DNA of 64,000 nt from the IMG/VR virus record IMGVR_UViG_3300047322_001237, positions 124,001-188,000 of that record; one strand, 5' to 3'. Every line of letters starts with the position of its first letter. Position 1 is the stretch's first letter. Below, one piece after another: positions 50,389 through 58,468 of this stretch. Both the position numbers and the translations under genes were made by a program. Source of the stretch: a virus. Under the pieces are notes generated by a model. That model had not been told where the DNA came from, made no database searches, and saw only the letters and a program-made list of their open reading frames with translations.

Positions 50389-51194
50389 GCGACGGCCGCC
50401 GATTCAAGCAGACGGTCCAAGAGCGCCTGCGCCGAGCTCGGATCTTCCATGAGCTGAACGTTTCCGTTCCAGATGGTGTCCAGCTGCGCGTAATTACGCG
50501 ACCCATTGAGAAAACGGGCTCCCTGGCTCGTTGTCATTGCTGTCGGAAACATCGAGCGGCAATTCCATGCATCAAGCACCGACCGACCAGTCGCATCAGG
50601 TTCGAGCAGCATGAAATCGACCGTCGTGTGCGCGCCTACACCAACCCGTCCGATCTCGCGACCCCACGTTTCGAAAAGTTTGCCGATTGCACGACCGGCA
50701 CGCTCGTCGAAGGTCATCCGCAAGGATGATGCTTTCGGCTCATACGCTGCTTTGGCATCCAGGTTGATCGTGAATCCGCGAGCCGCACCGTCAATGACGT
50801 GCGGAAATAGTTCCAGCGTCAACTTAATCGATGCGTTCAACTCCGGCGACAGGCTAGCCGCCGGTCGCGTTACGACAAGAATCAGATTCTTGGGACGGTA
50901 GGTCTCGTTCGGCACGCTTGCTGATTCGCTGGAACGCTCCGCATCGTGTTCAGACAGCATGTAGCCGGGACCTGGGAGCACACCAGTCTTCAGTTGCTCC
51001 CGGTCGATGCCTGTAGTCACCTCGGACATGTCACGCTCGTTCGAGGTAGCGCTGAATTCTTGTTGAGCGTTCGCGCCAGGCTCCGTCTTGACGCTGTGCG
51101 GTGCCTCTAGCAATTCCTTCATTTCATCCGTAGGCGTCGATCCGTGGGGCTTGTTGTTGCGGCGACGCAGCTCGACGCTGGGCTTTTTGCTCAT
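50385..51194 (-). CDS. Hypothetical protein, 269 aa
   Basis: Start MSKKPSVELRRRNNKPHGST with AAGGAGAAGG upstream. The first 95 residues are polar and probably disordered; residues 100-265 form a globular domain (NLILVVTRPAASLSPELNAS, FTINLDAKAAYEPKAS, RVGVGAHTTVDFMLLEPDAT). No family recognised; the next gene downstream encodes the DUF3307-like protein. Confidence 0.7.
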   Translation of the reverse strand: MSKKPSVELRRRNNKPHGSTPTDEMKELLEAPHSVKTEPGANAQQEFSATSNERDMSEVTTGIDREQLKTGVLPGPGYMLSEHDAERSSESASVPNETYRPKNLILVVTRPAASLSPELNASIKLTLELFPHVIDGAARGFTINLDAKAAYEPKASSLRMTFDERAGRAIGKLFETWGREIGRVGVGAHTTVDFMLLEPDATGRSVLDAWNCRSMFPTAMTTSQGARFLNGSRNYAQLDTIWNGNVQLMEDPSSAQALLDRLLESAAVA

Positions 51195-51264
51195 GCTTGC
51201 CTTCTCCTTGGTAGTAGTAGGGCTCTACTCAATTGTTCTGACCAAATAAAACTTACTGGGGCCC

Positions 51265-51570
51265 TTATTGGTGCTTCGGAAACTGATAAATGCGAGCGCT
51301 GCCGGTGGCCTTAATCTGGGAGACGCGCGCATGGGACATCGCCCATTTCTTCGCCTGCGCAGTGGCCGCGACTTCCGGGTGGCGGATAATGTCCAGATCA
51401 CGAAGGGCGTTCGGTTTCTGCGACAAACGACGCATTCGAACCACGTCCTGCCCGTCGAAGGTCTCCCCGCTCTTCAAAGCGGCTTCGATTGCGATGTACT
51501 CTTCTTCGATGAGCGCGAGGCGTTCTGAAACGCTGAGGGTGTCGGTCTGCATGCGAAATGCTTGGATCAT
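51265..51570 (-). CDS. Hypothetical protein, 101 aa
   Basis: Start MIQAFRMQTDTLSVSERLAL; MQTDTLS six codons later is an alternative. No Shine-Dalgarno is visible, and a TATGCCGTC motif ends only about 10 nt upstream, so the transcript may be nearly leaderless. Helical N-terminus (RLALIEEEYIAIEAALKSGE). No family recognised. Confidence 0.65.
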   Translation of the reverse strand: MIQAFRMQTDTLSVSERLALIEEEYIAIEAALKSGETFDGQDVVRMRRLSQKPNALRDLDIIRHPEVAATAQAKKWAMSHARVSQIKATGSARIYQFPKHQ

Positions 51571-51583
51571 GGGGAATTGACGG

Positions 51584-51624
51584 CATAAAAAAGGCTCCCA
51601 ACCTCAGACGAGGAAGGGAGCCTT
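51584..51624 (-). terminator. Terminator followed by TATGCCGTC motif
   Basis: Minus strand GGCTCCC, loop, GGGAGCC, TTTTTTATGCCGTCAAT. Ends the unit upstream (wHTH gene) and may start the 101-aa gene. Confidence 0.85.
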
Positions 51625-51637
51625 TGGGATGATTGGA

Positions 51638-52093
51638 TTAATCGACTGACCAACTCAGATGCCGCGTCGTTGAGACACTCGGAAGCTCTACTGGCTTCAG
51701 CGTGTGCGTGACGGCAAGCACCATCCTTTTCCAGGGGTCGCTGGTCTTTCTGATTCTCTCGATGGCCTTCTCTTGCTTTTCCTGAACATACTTACGGGTG
51801 TTGTAGCGCGTCCACGATTCCTTTTTGACTTTGACTTCCGGTTTCGGTGCATCGGGAAGTCGCCCTGCGCGAAACACAGGAGTCATCTGTCCGCTGGTTC
51901 CGAGGTTCCGAATCCAGCGGGAGACGTACATGACACGCTTATCACCCTTCAAATACCGCGCCGAGTTCATTGAACCGCGGACGGTATGCTCGTTCATTTC
52001 CAACAGGAGCGCGACCTGACCAACAGTCAAACCGCGCCCCTGACGTCTGAGAAGTTCCACGATACGGTTGCGCGTAACTGGAACTGCAGGCAT
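51638..52093 (-). CDS. Winged helix-turn-helix DNA-binding protein, 151 aa
   Basis: Start MPAVPVTRNRIVELL. Residues 8-65 fit a winged HTH: RNRIVELLRRQGRGLTVGQV, ALLLEMNEHTVRGSM as recognition helix, then RYLKGDKRVMYVSRWIR as wing. The rest is basic (KVKKESWTRYNTRKYVQEKQ). Probable transcriptional regulator or DNA-packaging accessory. Two bases after the thymidylate synthase gene, hence co-expressed. Confidence 0.7.
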   Translation of the reverse strand: MPAVPVTRNRIVELLRRQGRGLTVGQVALLLEMNEHTVRGSMNSARYLKGDKRVMYVSRWIRNLGTSGQMTPVFRAGRLPDAPKPEVKVKKESWTRYNTRKYVQEKQEKAIERIRKTSDPWKRMVLAVTHTLKPVELPSVSTTRHLSWSVD

Positions 52094-52095
52094 TT

Positions 52096-53154
52096 TCAGA
52101 CCGCCATCTCCGCCTTGATCGCTGCGTGGTGCTCGTAGTTCGCCAGCGAGAAGTGATATGGTTCGACCTTCTTCAGCCATTCCACCGCGCGTTCGGCCGC
52201 CACGTCCCGGACGTTGATCAGCTCCTCCGACTTTGCAGCCAGGCCGCTCGTCGCAAGAACGAGACGTTCGTAGGACGGCACGTCTTCGCTGATGACCAGG
52301 CGCGGCGATTGATGAGGTTCTCGCGTGAGCTGTTCCTTCATCTGTTCAAGCGAATTCTCGTAAACGTGCGCGTCGCCCACAAAGTACGTGAACCACTTGG
52401 CCTTGTAGCCTGTCAATCGCGCGACGAGTTCCAGAAGCAGGGCACCTTCAGCGATGTTGAAAGGACTGCCAAGGAACATGTCGTTGCTGCGGATGTAGAG
52501 GCACATCGACAGCTCGCCCGTCGTCACGTTCGGAAGGAACTGATAAAGGAGGTGGCAAGGGGGCAGCGCCATCTCGTCCAGCTTCGCCGGATTCCATGCA
52601 TGAAACAGGATGCGGCGATCGGTCGGTGTCTTGATGATCTTGCGGACGCAATCCCCCAGCATGTCAACCGTCTTGGAGAGAACGATCTTGTCGACGTGTT
52701 CGCGACCGAAGGACATTGCGCCTAAGGCTTCCCATCCGCTACGAAGCAGGTGATTGACGACGACGTCTTGACTCGTATCCAGTACCTTGTAGGCCGGCCA
52801 CTCGCGCCACATCGCACCATAGACGTCGCCGAGGTCATCCTCGCCCTTACGGAAAGGGTTGCTCAACCACGCGTTCGGCGAACCTTCCTTGCCCGGATCG
52901 TTCGCGTTTGCGTCCCACACCTTGCAGCCCAGCTCGCGGAATTCAGCAGCGCTTCGCGCCGCGCGCATGAAGGCGCACAACTCCCCCACGATCGACTTGA
53001 AGGCGAGCTTCTTGGTCGTGACAGCCGGGAACCCCTTCGCCAAGTTGAAGCGCATCGAGACGCCCGGAACCGAGATGGAACGGACGCCCGTGCGATTGTC
53101 CTGCCAGCTACCCTCGTCGAGGATCATGCGGCATGTGTCTTGATATTGTTTCAT
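52096..53154 (-). CDS. thyA: Thymidylate synthase family (or dUMP hydroxymethylase), 352 aa
   Basis: Converts dUMP with methylenetetrahydrofolate to dTMP. Catalytic Cys200 in ALPPCHLLYQF; phosphate-binding Arg21 and DRR (179-181); base-recognition Asn233 in SPFNIAEGALL; GDAHVYENS (260-268). The Asn argues for dUMP rather than dCMP as substrate. The protein is about 90 residues longer than E. coli ThyA; extra sequence includes NAWLSNPFRKGEDDLG (about 94-109) and an insert of about 35 residues before DRR. Hydroxymethyl-dUMP synthases share the same core, so that activity cannot be excluded. Confidence 0.85.
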   Translation of the reverse strand: MKQYQDTCRMILDEGSWQDNRTGVRSISVPGVSMRFNLAKGFPAVTTKKLAFKSIVGELCAFMRAARSAAEFRELGCKVWDANANDPGKEGSPNAWLSNPFRKGEDDLGDVYGAMWREWPAYKVLDTSQDVVVNHLLRSGWEALGAMSFGREHVDKIVLSKTVDMLGDCVRKIIKTPTDRRILFHAWNPAKLDEMALPPCHLLYQFLPNVTTGELSMCLYIRSNDMFLGSPFNIAEGALLLELVARLTGYKAKWFTYFVGDAHVYENSLEQMKEQLTREPHQSPRLVISEDVPSYERLVLATSGLAAKSEELINVRDVAAERAVEWLKKVEPYHFSLANYEHHAAIKAEMAV

Positions 53155-53168
53155 GATTGCTGTCTTTC

Positions 53169-53657
53169 TTAGAGGCGCGCTTGCGAGGCGGGTACGATTT
53201 CTCGGTTGTTCCAGCCGGCTGCGAACCCGAAGGCGTCTTCACGACGAACGAAATGCGTGGCAAGTTCGATGCGACTCACCCACTGTTCTTCACCGACCGA
53301 ATACGAGAGGTACAGGTCAACGCCCTTCTCGCGCACGACATAGGCGTTGCGCAAGTCGTTCTGCACAATGATGCGACGAACGGCTTCGACGAACGTGTGG
53401 GCTGCTTCGTCAACCCGCGACGGATCGGGGATCGTCACCGTCCCGTCCCGATGCCAGACGACGACCTTCTCGCCATCCGGCCCGCCGTAGATCGTGACGA
53501 GTTCCGTCTTCGGATCCAGGCCAAACTTCACCATCATGATCGGCTTGTCTTCGGTTGCCCGGAAGTTCAAGGTCAGTTCCGACGCCAGCTCTTCGGCGGG
53601 CAAATGCAGGGTGCCCGTCGCCTTAGGGCAGATGTTCGACTTTTCATTCTGTTCCAT
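53169..53657 (-). CDS. Hypothetical protein, 162 aa
   Basis: Start MEQNEKSNICPKATG with AGAGGAAG upstream; overlaps the thymidylate kinase gene by 14 nt. Beta-rich: LTLNFRATEDKPIMMVKFGL, VTIYGGPDGEKVVVWHRDGT, AYVVREKGVDLYLSYSV. No family recognised. Its position between thymidylate synthase and kinase suggests, but does not prove, a link to nucleotide metabolism. Confidence 0.7.
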   Translation of the reverse strand: MEQNEKSNICPKATGTLHLPAEELASELTLNFRATEDKPIMMVKFGLDPKTELVTIYGGPDGEKVVVWHRDGTVTIPDPSRVDEAAHTFVEAVRRIIVQNDLRNAYVVREKGVDLYLSYSVGEEQWVSRIELATHFVRREDAFGFAAGWNNREIVPASQARL

Positions 53658-54354
53658 GGTCTTCCTCTTTCTTGTCCGATTCCCGCTGCAGTTCATCCCA
53701 CGTTGCTTTGTGAAGCGCTGCCCAGAGGTAGAACTTGCGTTGCGCGAACGCACGGACTTGATTGCGCACTTCCTCCGGCGTTTGCATCGCGTCGATTCGA
53801 CGCATCCGGTTGTCGCGGTCCGTGTTGAATCGGTGCTGGTAACCGGCCCAGACAGCCTGACGGAACGCGATTTCTTCGGTATCGAAGCGATCCGACTTTC
53901 CAGGTCTCGAGCGAAGACGAGCAAGGCTTTCATCGAGCGACACATCGAAGAACAGGGTGAGGTCCGGCCGGAATCCCTGCAGCACCAACCGCTCGAGCTC
54001 GATCACCTCGTCACGCATGTCGCGACCGTGTCCTTGGTAGGCGTATGTCGAATCCACGAAGCGGTCCGAGATCACGACCTTTCCTTGCCTCATCGCGGGT
54101 TTGATCAGCGTCTCGATGTGATCTGCACGGGCCGCGAACATGACGAGCAGTTCAGCCATCGGCGGCATGTACTTCTCGATCACGATCTTGCGCAGCATCT
54201 CACCGACTTCGGAGCCACCTGGCTCACGTGTCAGGACCACGTCATGCCCGAGTGCACGGATCTGTTCCGCGAGGTAACACACGTTGCTTGTCTTTCCCGA
54301 GCCATCCGGCCCTTCGAGCGTAATGAACGCGCCCGGGAATTGTTCTTTGTTCAT
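53644..54354 (-). CDS. tmk: Thymidylate kinase, 236 aa
   Basis: Phosphorylates dTMP to dTDP. P-loop GPDGSGKT (15-22), TREPGGSEVGE (42-52) for the dTMP site, DRFVDSTYAYQG (97-108) and lid RSRPGKSDRFD. Length fits bacterial Tmk (about 210) plus a charged C-terminal tail (ESDKKEEDHGTE). AAGGATAAGC precedes the start. With the synthase gene 0.5 kb downstream it gives the phage its own dTTP supply. Confidence 0.9.
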   Translation of the reverse strand: MNKEQFPGAFITLEGPDGSGKTSNVCYLAEQIRALGHDVVLTREPGGSEVGEMLRKIVIEKYMPPMAELLVMFAARADHIETLIKPAMRQGKVVISDRFVDSTYAYQGHGRDMRDEVIELERLVLQGFRPDLTLFFDVSLDESLARLRSRPGKSDRFDTEEIAFRQAVWAGYQHRFNTDRDNRMRRIDAMQTPEEVRNQVRAFAQRKFYLWAALHKATWDELQRESDKKEEDHGTE

Positions 54355-54396
54355 GCTTATCCTTTCTTCTTACGTCCATTTCAGACGCTTTTTCTT

Positions 54397-54840
54397 TTAC
54401 GCTGGGGCGGTCGCACTCATCAGTGCGTTCACCCAGCGTTCCATCACCGCAGCGGAGACTTCGCGCTCCCGCTGTTCTTCGGGCGTCGGTACGAGCGAGT
54501 AGTGCTTGATACAGACCCGCACCTTCTTCACGTTGACGAACAGATCGCGAAATGATTTCGACGTGTCGCACAGGAGGGCGATGACGGCGTCTTCGTAGAC
54601 GCAGCCGGGCGCCATCTGAAGGTACAGCTCACGCTCAAAGCGCTTGCCAATCTCAACCACTCGGTCGTCTTCGCACTCCACGAGCGACCACAGGTTCAAC
54701 GAATCGAGTGCGGTGACCTCGACACCGACCATCTGGTCGAAGTCAACATCGGGCAGCGTGCGTCCATTGGTCATGAACTTCTTGTTTTGAAATGCGGTCT
54801 TGATGATTTCTTTAAGACCGGGAACATTCAGTGTCGACAT
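54397..54840 (-). CDS. Hypothetical protein, 147 aa
   Basis: MSTLNVPGLKEIIKTAFQNK start with weak ribosome site. Mixed fold; several Cys (VECEDD, PGCVYED, LLCDTSK, RVCIKHY). C-terminal helix ends in SATAPA. No family recognised. Confidence 0.7.
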   Translation of the reverse strand: MSTLNVPGLKEIIKTAFQNKKFMTNGRTLPDVDFDQMVGVEVTALDSLNLWSLVECEDDRVVEIGKRFERELYLQMAPGCVYEDAVIALLCDTSKSFRDLFVNVKKVRVCIKHYSLVPTPEEQREREVSAAVMERWVNALMSATAPA

Positions 54841-54845
54841 GTGAC

Positions 54846-55277
54846 TTAAATTTGGCTGTAGAAACGATCGGCGTCGAAGTGGGCGCTCGATCCATGATCA
54901 CGCGCATCGAATGCCGAGTCGTCTTCGTCCTCATCGAACAGGGTGGTCTCCCCGACGCAGAACACGTCGATGTCCGAGATGACGAACTGAGGTTGGAGAA
55001 GGCTGCGGATGCCGCTGAGAACGCGTGGCGTGAGTCGAAGGCGACTCGGTAACTGCCAGACCAGCAGAACACACCGGCCCGCGCTATCCCGCTCAAAGTC
55101 CCAGACCAGTTGCACGCCTCGTGAGCGGCGCAAGAGCATCCGAACACGGCGATTGAACTCCCTTCCATGAGGAAGTTCGGAAATTGGAATTACGTTCACG
55201 ACAACTCTCGAGAATGTCTTATTGCGTTTTGCTGCCTCGAAAGACAGCCCCCGGATGATGCATAGCATTCGCAGCAC
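54846..55277 (-). CDS. Hypothetical protein, about 140 aa, start uncertain
   Basis: The frame opens with GTG at 55277 and an ATG three codons later; neither has a good ribosome site. Basic N-terminal half (NRRVRMLLRRSRGVQLVWDF) and a very acidic C-terminal part (DEDEDDSAFDARDH). No family recognised. Codon pattern supports a real gene. Confidence 0.6.
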   Translation of the reverse strand: MLRMLCIIRGLSFEAAKRNKTFSRVVVNVIPISELPHGREFNRRVRMLLRRSRGVQLVWDFERDSAGRCVLLVWQLPSRLRLTPRVLSGIRSLLQPQFVISDIDVFCVGETTLFDEDEDDSAFDARDHGSSAHFDADRFYSQI

Positions 55278-55305
55278 ATCACCCGGTACGCTTCCCGACG
55301 TCGTC

Positions 55306-56172
55306 TTACTGCTGTGCTGCCTCGCCCATCGCGGCCGTGATTGCCGCTTCCTGCGTCTCGATCGCCTTCTGATTGGCGATCGCTACGTCAAGCTCACGGA
55401 GCGTCTCGGCAGCCTCTTTCATGTTTTCGAGGGCGAGTTTCATCGCGTCGTGCAGGGAGCGCACGATGATCTGCGACCAGCTCTCGTACTTCTCGATCTC
55501 TGCGAGCAGGCCCGGCATCGTCAGAACAGGGCCGTCCAGATGGGCGTTCTCCCGCTTCATGACCGTCATGTGCGGCGGCAGGACCAGGAGGTTCACGATC
55601 GCCAGATGGAACTTGCCCACGTTGTTGGACGTGTCGTAAATCATGCCCAGGGGGGCGAATGACGTCTCGCCGATGAAATTCGCGATGTCGACTTCTTCGC
55701 CCGTGACCGAGTCCGTCACGATGATTTCTTCCTGCAGCTCGCGCAGGATGTTGTTCTCGACGGTTTGCGCAAGGTCGATGTCTTTGTCCGACGTGAACGC
55801 GATGTCCTCCATCTCGATGTGGCCGCCCCAGCCGATGCTCGACGCACCATCGAGACGCTCTTCACCGCCGCCTTTCTTGCGGTGGTAGGTCGTGACACGG
55901 ACTTCGCCCTTGTCGTCCCTGAAGCCGACCAGCGTGTAGGGCAGCGGATGGATATACCGCGGATCAGTTTCGAGCCCGTTGCGCTGACGAATAGAGAGCG
56001 CCTGCGAGACAGCCGGGCTGTTCGGCTTCTGATCGCCGGTCTGCCAGTTGAAGCCGCCTTCCTGCAGGTACCAGAACGGCATCGGGTCGAGTACCGATTC
56101 CTTCTTGTACAGACGCTGGACATACTCGGCATCAAGAGCCAAGATGAACTCAGGGTATTTAATTGCGGACAT
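55306..56172 (-). CDS. Nudix-family hydrolase-like protein, 288 aa
   Basis: Start MSAIKYPEFILALDAEYVQR with AAAAGGAAAA upstream. The centre holds GASSIGWGGHIEMEDI (about 132-147) and, after an insertion, LRELQEEIIV (about 167-176): the Gly and RE-x-x-EE parts of a Nudix box, with more than the usual 7 residues between them. The first 110 residues form an extra domain, and the C-terminus is a long helix (DAMKLALENMKEAAETLREL). Possible substrates are modified nucleotides or ADP-ribose derivatives. The split Nudix box makes activity uncertain. Confidence 0.7.
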   Translation of the reverse strand: MSAIKYPEFILALDAEYVQRLYKKESVLDPMPFWYLQEGGFNWQTGDQKPNSPAVSQALSIRQRNGLETDPRYIHPLPYTLVGFRDDKGEVRVTTYHRKKGGGEERLDGASSIGWGGHIEMEDIAFTSDKDIDLAQTVENNILRELQEEIIVTDSVTGEEVDIANFIGETSFAPLGMIYDTSNNVGKFHLAIVNLLVLPPHMTVMKRENAHLDGPVLTMPGLLAEIEKYESWSQIIVRSLHDAMKLALENMKEAAETLRELDVAIANQKAIETQEAAITAAMGEAAQQ

Positions 56173-56206
56173 TGTTTTCCTTTTGCTTCTTGCTTGTGGT
56201 AGTTGA

Positions 56207-56368
56207 TTACTTGTTGAAGCCGCCGAGCGTCGATTGGTCAACCAGAGTGCTAAGCTTCTTCTTTCTGTTTTTCAGGTGGTCGCAGACCGCCTTGGTCGCG
56301 ATCGTGAACAGACCCACCCCGATGGTGGCTCCGGCGATCAAGAACCACGAATGGACGAGGTGGGCCAT
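56207..56368 (-). CDS. Small membrane protein with C-terminal STLGGF motif, 53 aa
   Basis: Found by reading the gap: ATG at 56366-56368, TAA at 56207. MAHLVHSWFLIAGATIGVG then LFTIATKAV is a single membrane segment, followed by a basic stretch (HLKNRKKK) and the end LSTLVDQSTLGGFNK. The last 12 residues closely match the C-terminus of the neighbouring 108-aa protein (LLIDQSTLNGFDSN) and a segment of the 215-aa protein at 59549. Fourteen bases follow the upstream stop; AGGGA is a plausible ribosome site. Confidence 0.75.
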   Translation of the reverse strand: MAHLVHSWFLIAGATIGVGLFTIATKAVCDHLKNRKKKLSTLVDQSTLGGFNK

Positions 56369-56382
56369 GGGTCGCGTGTCCC

Positions 56383-56709
56383 TTAGTTGCTGTCAAAGCC
56401 GTTGAGGGTCGATTGGTCGATCAAGAGCTGAATCGACGTCTCGCGAAACTCGCCCGCTTCCATCGAGAGCTGGGCCTCCAGCATCTGGATGTACTCGACC
56501 AACACGTCGACGGTTGCCTGTTCGTACAGGCACTGGTCGTGAAGGTTGCCGCGCTGCCATGCAAGCATGTGCGTGTGGGATTCGGGGCGCTTGCCTTTGA
56601 CGATCTTGGCGTTACCCAAGACGCGCGCGTAGGCGATCGGATCGATCTTGAGCTTTTGCAGCAGTTCAGCCTTGCTGATCTTCGCGGGGAGCTTGGTGGA
56701 TTCGGACAT
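56383..56709 (-). CDS. Hypothetical protein with C-terminal STLNGF motif, 108 aa
   Basis: Start MSESTKLPAKISKAELLQKL with GAGGAAC upstream. Predicted all-helical (TVDVLVEYIQMLEAQLSMEA), soluble, ending in LLIDQSTLNGFDSN. The ending recurs in two other products of this region. The middle segment RPESHTHMLAWQRGNLHDQ is His-rich. No family recognised. Leader of about 160 nt after a terminator. Confidence 0.75.
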   Translation of the reverse strand: MSESTKLPAKISKAELLQKLKIDPIAYARVLGNAKIVKGKRPESHTHMLAWQRGNLHDQCLYEQATVDVLVEYIQMLEAQLSMEAGEFRETSIQLLIDQSTLNGFDSN

Positions 56710-56870
56710 GACAGTTCCTCAGGATGAAAGACGCACGGATGACTACTGATGGCCGTACACAGCATGTGGACGTGTGTAAAAAAGCCCAGAACAATTCCTG
56801 AGAAGCACAAGTCTCTACTTTGTGATATGTGTCCGAATTCGCTTTCAATCTTTTCGGTCGTGCAAGGGCA
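56710..56870 (-). other. Intergenic leader, no gene seen
   Basis: About 160 nt before the 108-aa gene. Minus strand contains TTGAAA, 15 nt, then TATCAC, a weak sigma70-like pair. No ORF with a ribosome site found. Confidence 0.3.
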
Positions 56871-56906
56871 AAAAAAAAAGGAGCCACCCGCGAGGATGAC
56901 TTCCGA
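56871..56906 (-). terminator. Rho-independent terminator
   Basis: Minus strand AGTCATCC, TCGC loop, GGGTGGCT, then CCTTTTTTTTTT. Eleven bases after the 92-aa gene. Confidence 0.85.
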
Positions 56907-56916
56907 TCGTGCTTGT

Positions 56917-57195
56917 TTAATGCAACGTGTCTGTGCGGTAGATCTGAGCGGTGCGGCCCAGACGCACTTCGATTGCGGCCGGACGGAAACCGAGCTGCTG
57001 GAACTGCTGATACATGTCCGCGATGACTTCCATCGTCGGGCGCTTCAGGATGTTCGGGCGGTCCACCGAGTAGTGCACCACTTCATAGTCGCCGTTGGGT
57101 TGCAGCACGCTGATCGTGCCGTGGCTTTTGGCCGGGTCCATCGCAGGGTTGATGCCGACTTGCACAGCGTTATCGATAAAGCCGAAGTTCATCAT
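56917..57195 (-). CDS. Hypothetical protein, 92 aa
   Basis: MMNFGFIDNAVQVGINPAMD start with AAAAGAAG overlapping; the second ATG is equally possible. Contains TISVLQPNGDYEVVHYSVDR and TMEVIADMYQQFQQLGFRPA, a small alpha/beta fold. No family recognised. Confidence 0.7.
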   Translation of the reverse strand: MMNFGFIDNAVQVGINPAMDPAKSHGTISVLQPNGDYEVVHYSVDRPNILKRPTMEVIADMYQQFQQLGFRPAAIEVRLGRTAQIYRTDTLH

Positions 57196-57234
57196 CTTCT
57201 TTTCCAGATTGGTTTAGTGTTATTGGTGGGACTG

Positions 57235-57252
57235 GGGAGCCGAAGCTCCCCC
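57235..57252 (-). other. UUCG-capped stem-loop after the 251-aa gene
   Basis: Minus strand GGGGAGC-TTCG-GCTCCCC, 4 nt after the stop codon region of the upstream gene. No T-run follows, so it may protect or process the transcript rather than terminate. Confidence 0.55.
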
Positions 57253-57256
57253 GGGT

Positions 57257-58012
57257 TCAGTTCGTGCCGGGCTGCTGCGGAGTCGTGTCTTCGCCGCGAC
57301 CGAACTTCAGTTGCAGAACGCCCTCGCTACCCTCGGCCGCTTTCGTCGCGTCGAGTGCATCGAAACGATCACGCGCCTTCGCGATCTCCGGGAACGTCTT
57401 GCGATACGCTTCGCCGACCTTCTTCACGATCGTTGCGTTGTCATACTTCATCGCGCGACCATTGCTCATGATCTGATCGAGGAGGATTTCGAGCGCCTCC
57501 CGATCCGCCGGTTCCATGTCTTCAACAGCCGCCGCCCACGAAGCATGAATGTCCGAAAGCTCTTTCAGAGCGCCGTTGCCCGTCTGCGGAGCGGTCTGCT
57601 TGCGGACGACTGCAGGCACGGACTGCAGGCGACGGTCAACCGGGTACAGATTGGGGTTGTCCCGGGTCCAAAGCGGCGCAGCTGCTTTCGGCGCTGCGGG
57701 CGCCGGAGCCTGTGCTTCGGGCATCGGCTGGAGCGCGCCGTAGGCTGCGAGGCGGTGCGGGATGAAACCCTGCGACCTGGCGGCTTCAAACAGGTCGACC
57801 ATCAGGCGTAGGTCCAGGTCCGGTGCGTCGGAAAAGTTCGGGAAGGAGAACGCCACCGCACCTTCGCGGATGCCCAGCTGGCGATGGGTCACGATCAGGT
57901 AGCCATGGATCGTGTGGTGGTTGGCTTCCTTGTGGAAGCGCACGTCGATCTCGTTCAGCTCGTTGCGTTCGAGGCGGGGAGCGCGATTCATCAGGCGGTC
58001 AATGATGCTCAT
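57257..58012 (-). CDS. Hypothetical protein, 251 aa
   Basis: Start MSIIDRLMNRAPRLERNELN with AGGA upstream. The N-terminal 95 residues form an alpha/beta domain (ANHHTIHGYLIVTHRQLG, DLDLRLMVDLFEAARSQGF); residues 96-112 are an Ala/Pro linker (EAQAPAPAAPKAAAP); the rest is helical (DIHASWAAAVEDMEPADREA). No family recognised. Confidence 0.75.
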   Translation of the reverse strand: MSIIDRLMNRAPRLERNELNEIDVRFHKEANHHTIHGYLIVTHRQLGIREGAVAFSFPNFSDAPDLDLRLMVDLFEAARSQGFIPHRLAAYGALQPMPEAQAPAPAAPKAAAPLWTRDNPNLYPVDRRLQSVPAVVRKQTAPQTGNGALKELSDIHASWAAAVEDMEPADREALEILLDQIMSNGRAMKYDNATIVKKVGEAYRKTFPEIAKARDRFDALDATKAAEGSEGVLQLKFGRGEDTTPQQPGTN

Positions 58013-58066
58013 GGTCAGGTATCCTTATTTTCTTGGTTAATTGAGATTCGGGATCTGGTGATCGGC

Positions 58067-58372
58067 TTAAACCCAGCCGGGGATGTAATACGAAACGATG
58101 TGGTCGAGTTTGTAGCCGAGATCGGCAAGCTGCTTGGTGATCACCTGCATCACCGGTCCGTCAAGGATGCTCAGGAACTCAGGACGGTTGAGCTTGAACT
58201 CACGCGCGATCTCATGGTTGTCTGCGATCGAGCGAAGAATCACTAGGCCGTGCGAGGCATAGATCGAGTTCGGTTCAAGCAGGGTGATAGCGAGGTCCGG
58301 CTGCTCTTTGCGGCGGCGGTTCAGCGACAGGATGCGACGGAGGGTCGAAACGAAGGGAAGGTTAAGCAGCAT
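58067..58372 (-). CDS. Hypothetical protein, 101 aa
   Basis: Start MLLNLPFVSTLRRILSLN overlaps the end of the 33-aa gene by 11 nt. Basic N-terminal helix, then ASHGLVILRSIADNHEIARE and QVITKQLADLGYKLDHIV. The last part vaguely resembles the C-terminal block of the ILDL family. No family recognised. Confidence 0.65.
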   Translation of the reverse strand: MLLNLPFVSTLRRILSLNRRRKEQPDLAITLLEPNSIYASHGLVILRSIADNHEIAREFKLNRPEFLSILDGPVMQVITKQLADLGYKLDHIVSYYIPGWV

Positions 58373-58463
58373 TCTTGTTCGCTTCCGCAGTGCGTTCGTG
58401 AATCTTGTCGCAGACGATGATGCCGACAACGATGCCGGTGGCGAAGATGAGAATCGACTTCAT
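58362..58463 (-). CDS. Small single-pass membrane protein, 33 aa
   Basis: Found by reading the gap: MKSILIFATGIVVGIIVCDK then IHERTAEANKNAA and TAA. One membrane helix with GxxxG spacing and a charged tail. A TATGG motif lies 9 nt before the ATG, so the leader is very short. It overlaps the next gene by 11 nt. Small phage membrane proteins of this type often act as holin partners or host inhibitors; not shown here. Confidence 0.6.
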   Translation of the reverse strand: MKSILIFATGIVVGIIVCDKIHERTAEANKNAA

Positions 58464-58468
58464 GGTTG

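Noticed and set aside
52096-53154. dCMP hydroxymethylase assignment
   Set aside because: The residue that selects the base is Asn (SPFNIAE), as in dUMP-using enzymes, not Asp.
53494-54555. 353-codon plus-strand open frame
   Set aside because: Antisense to thymidylate kinase and neighbours, which carry recognised catalytic motifs.
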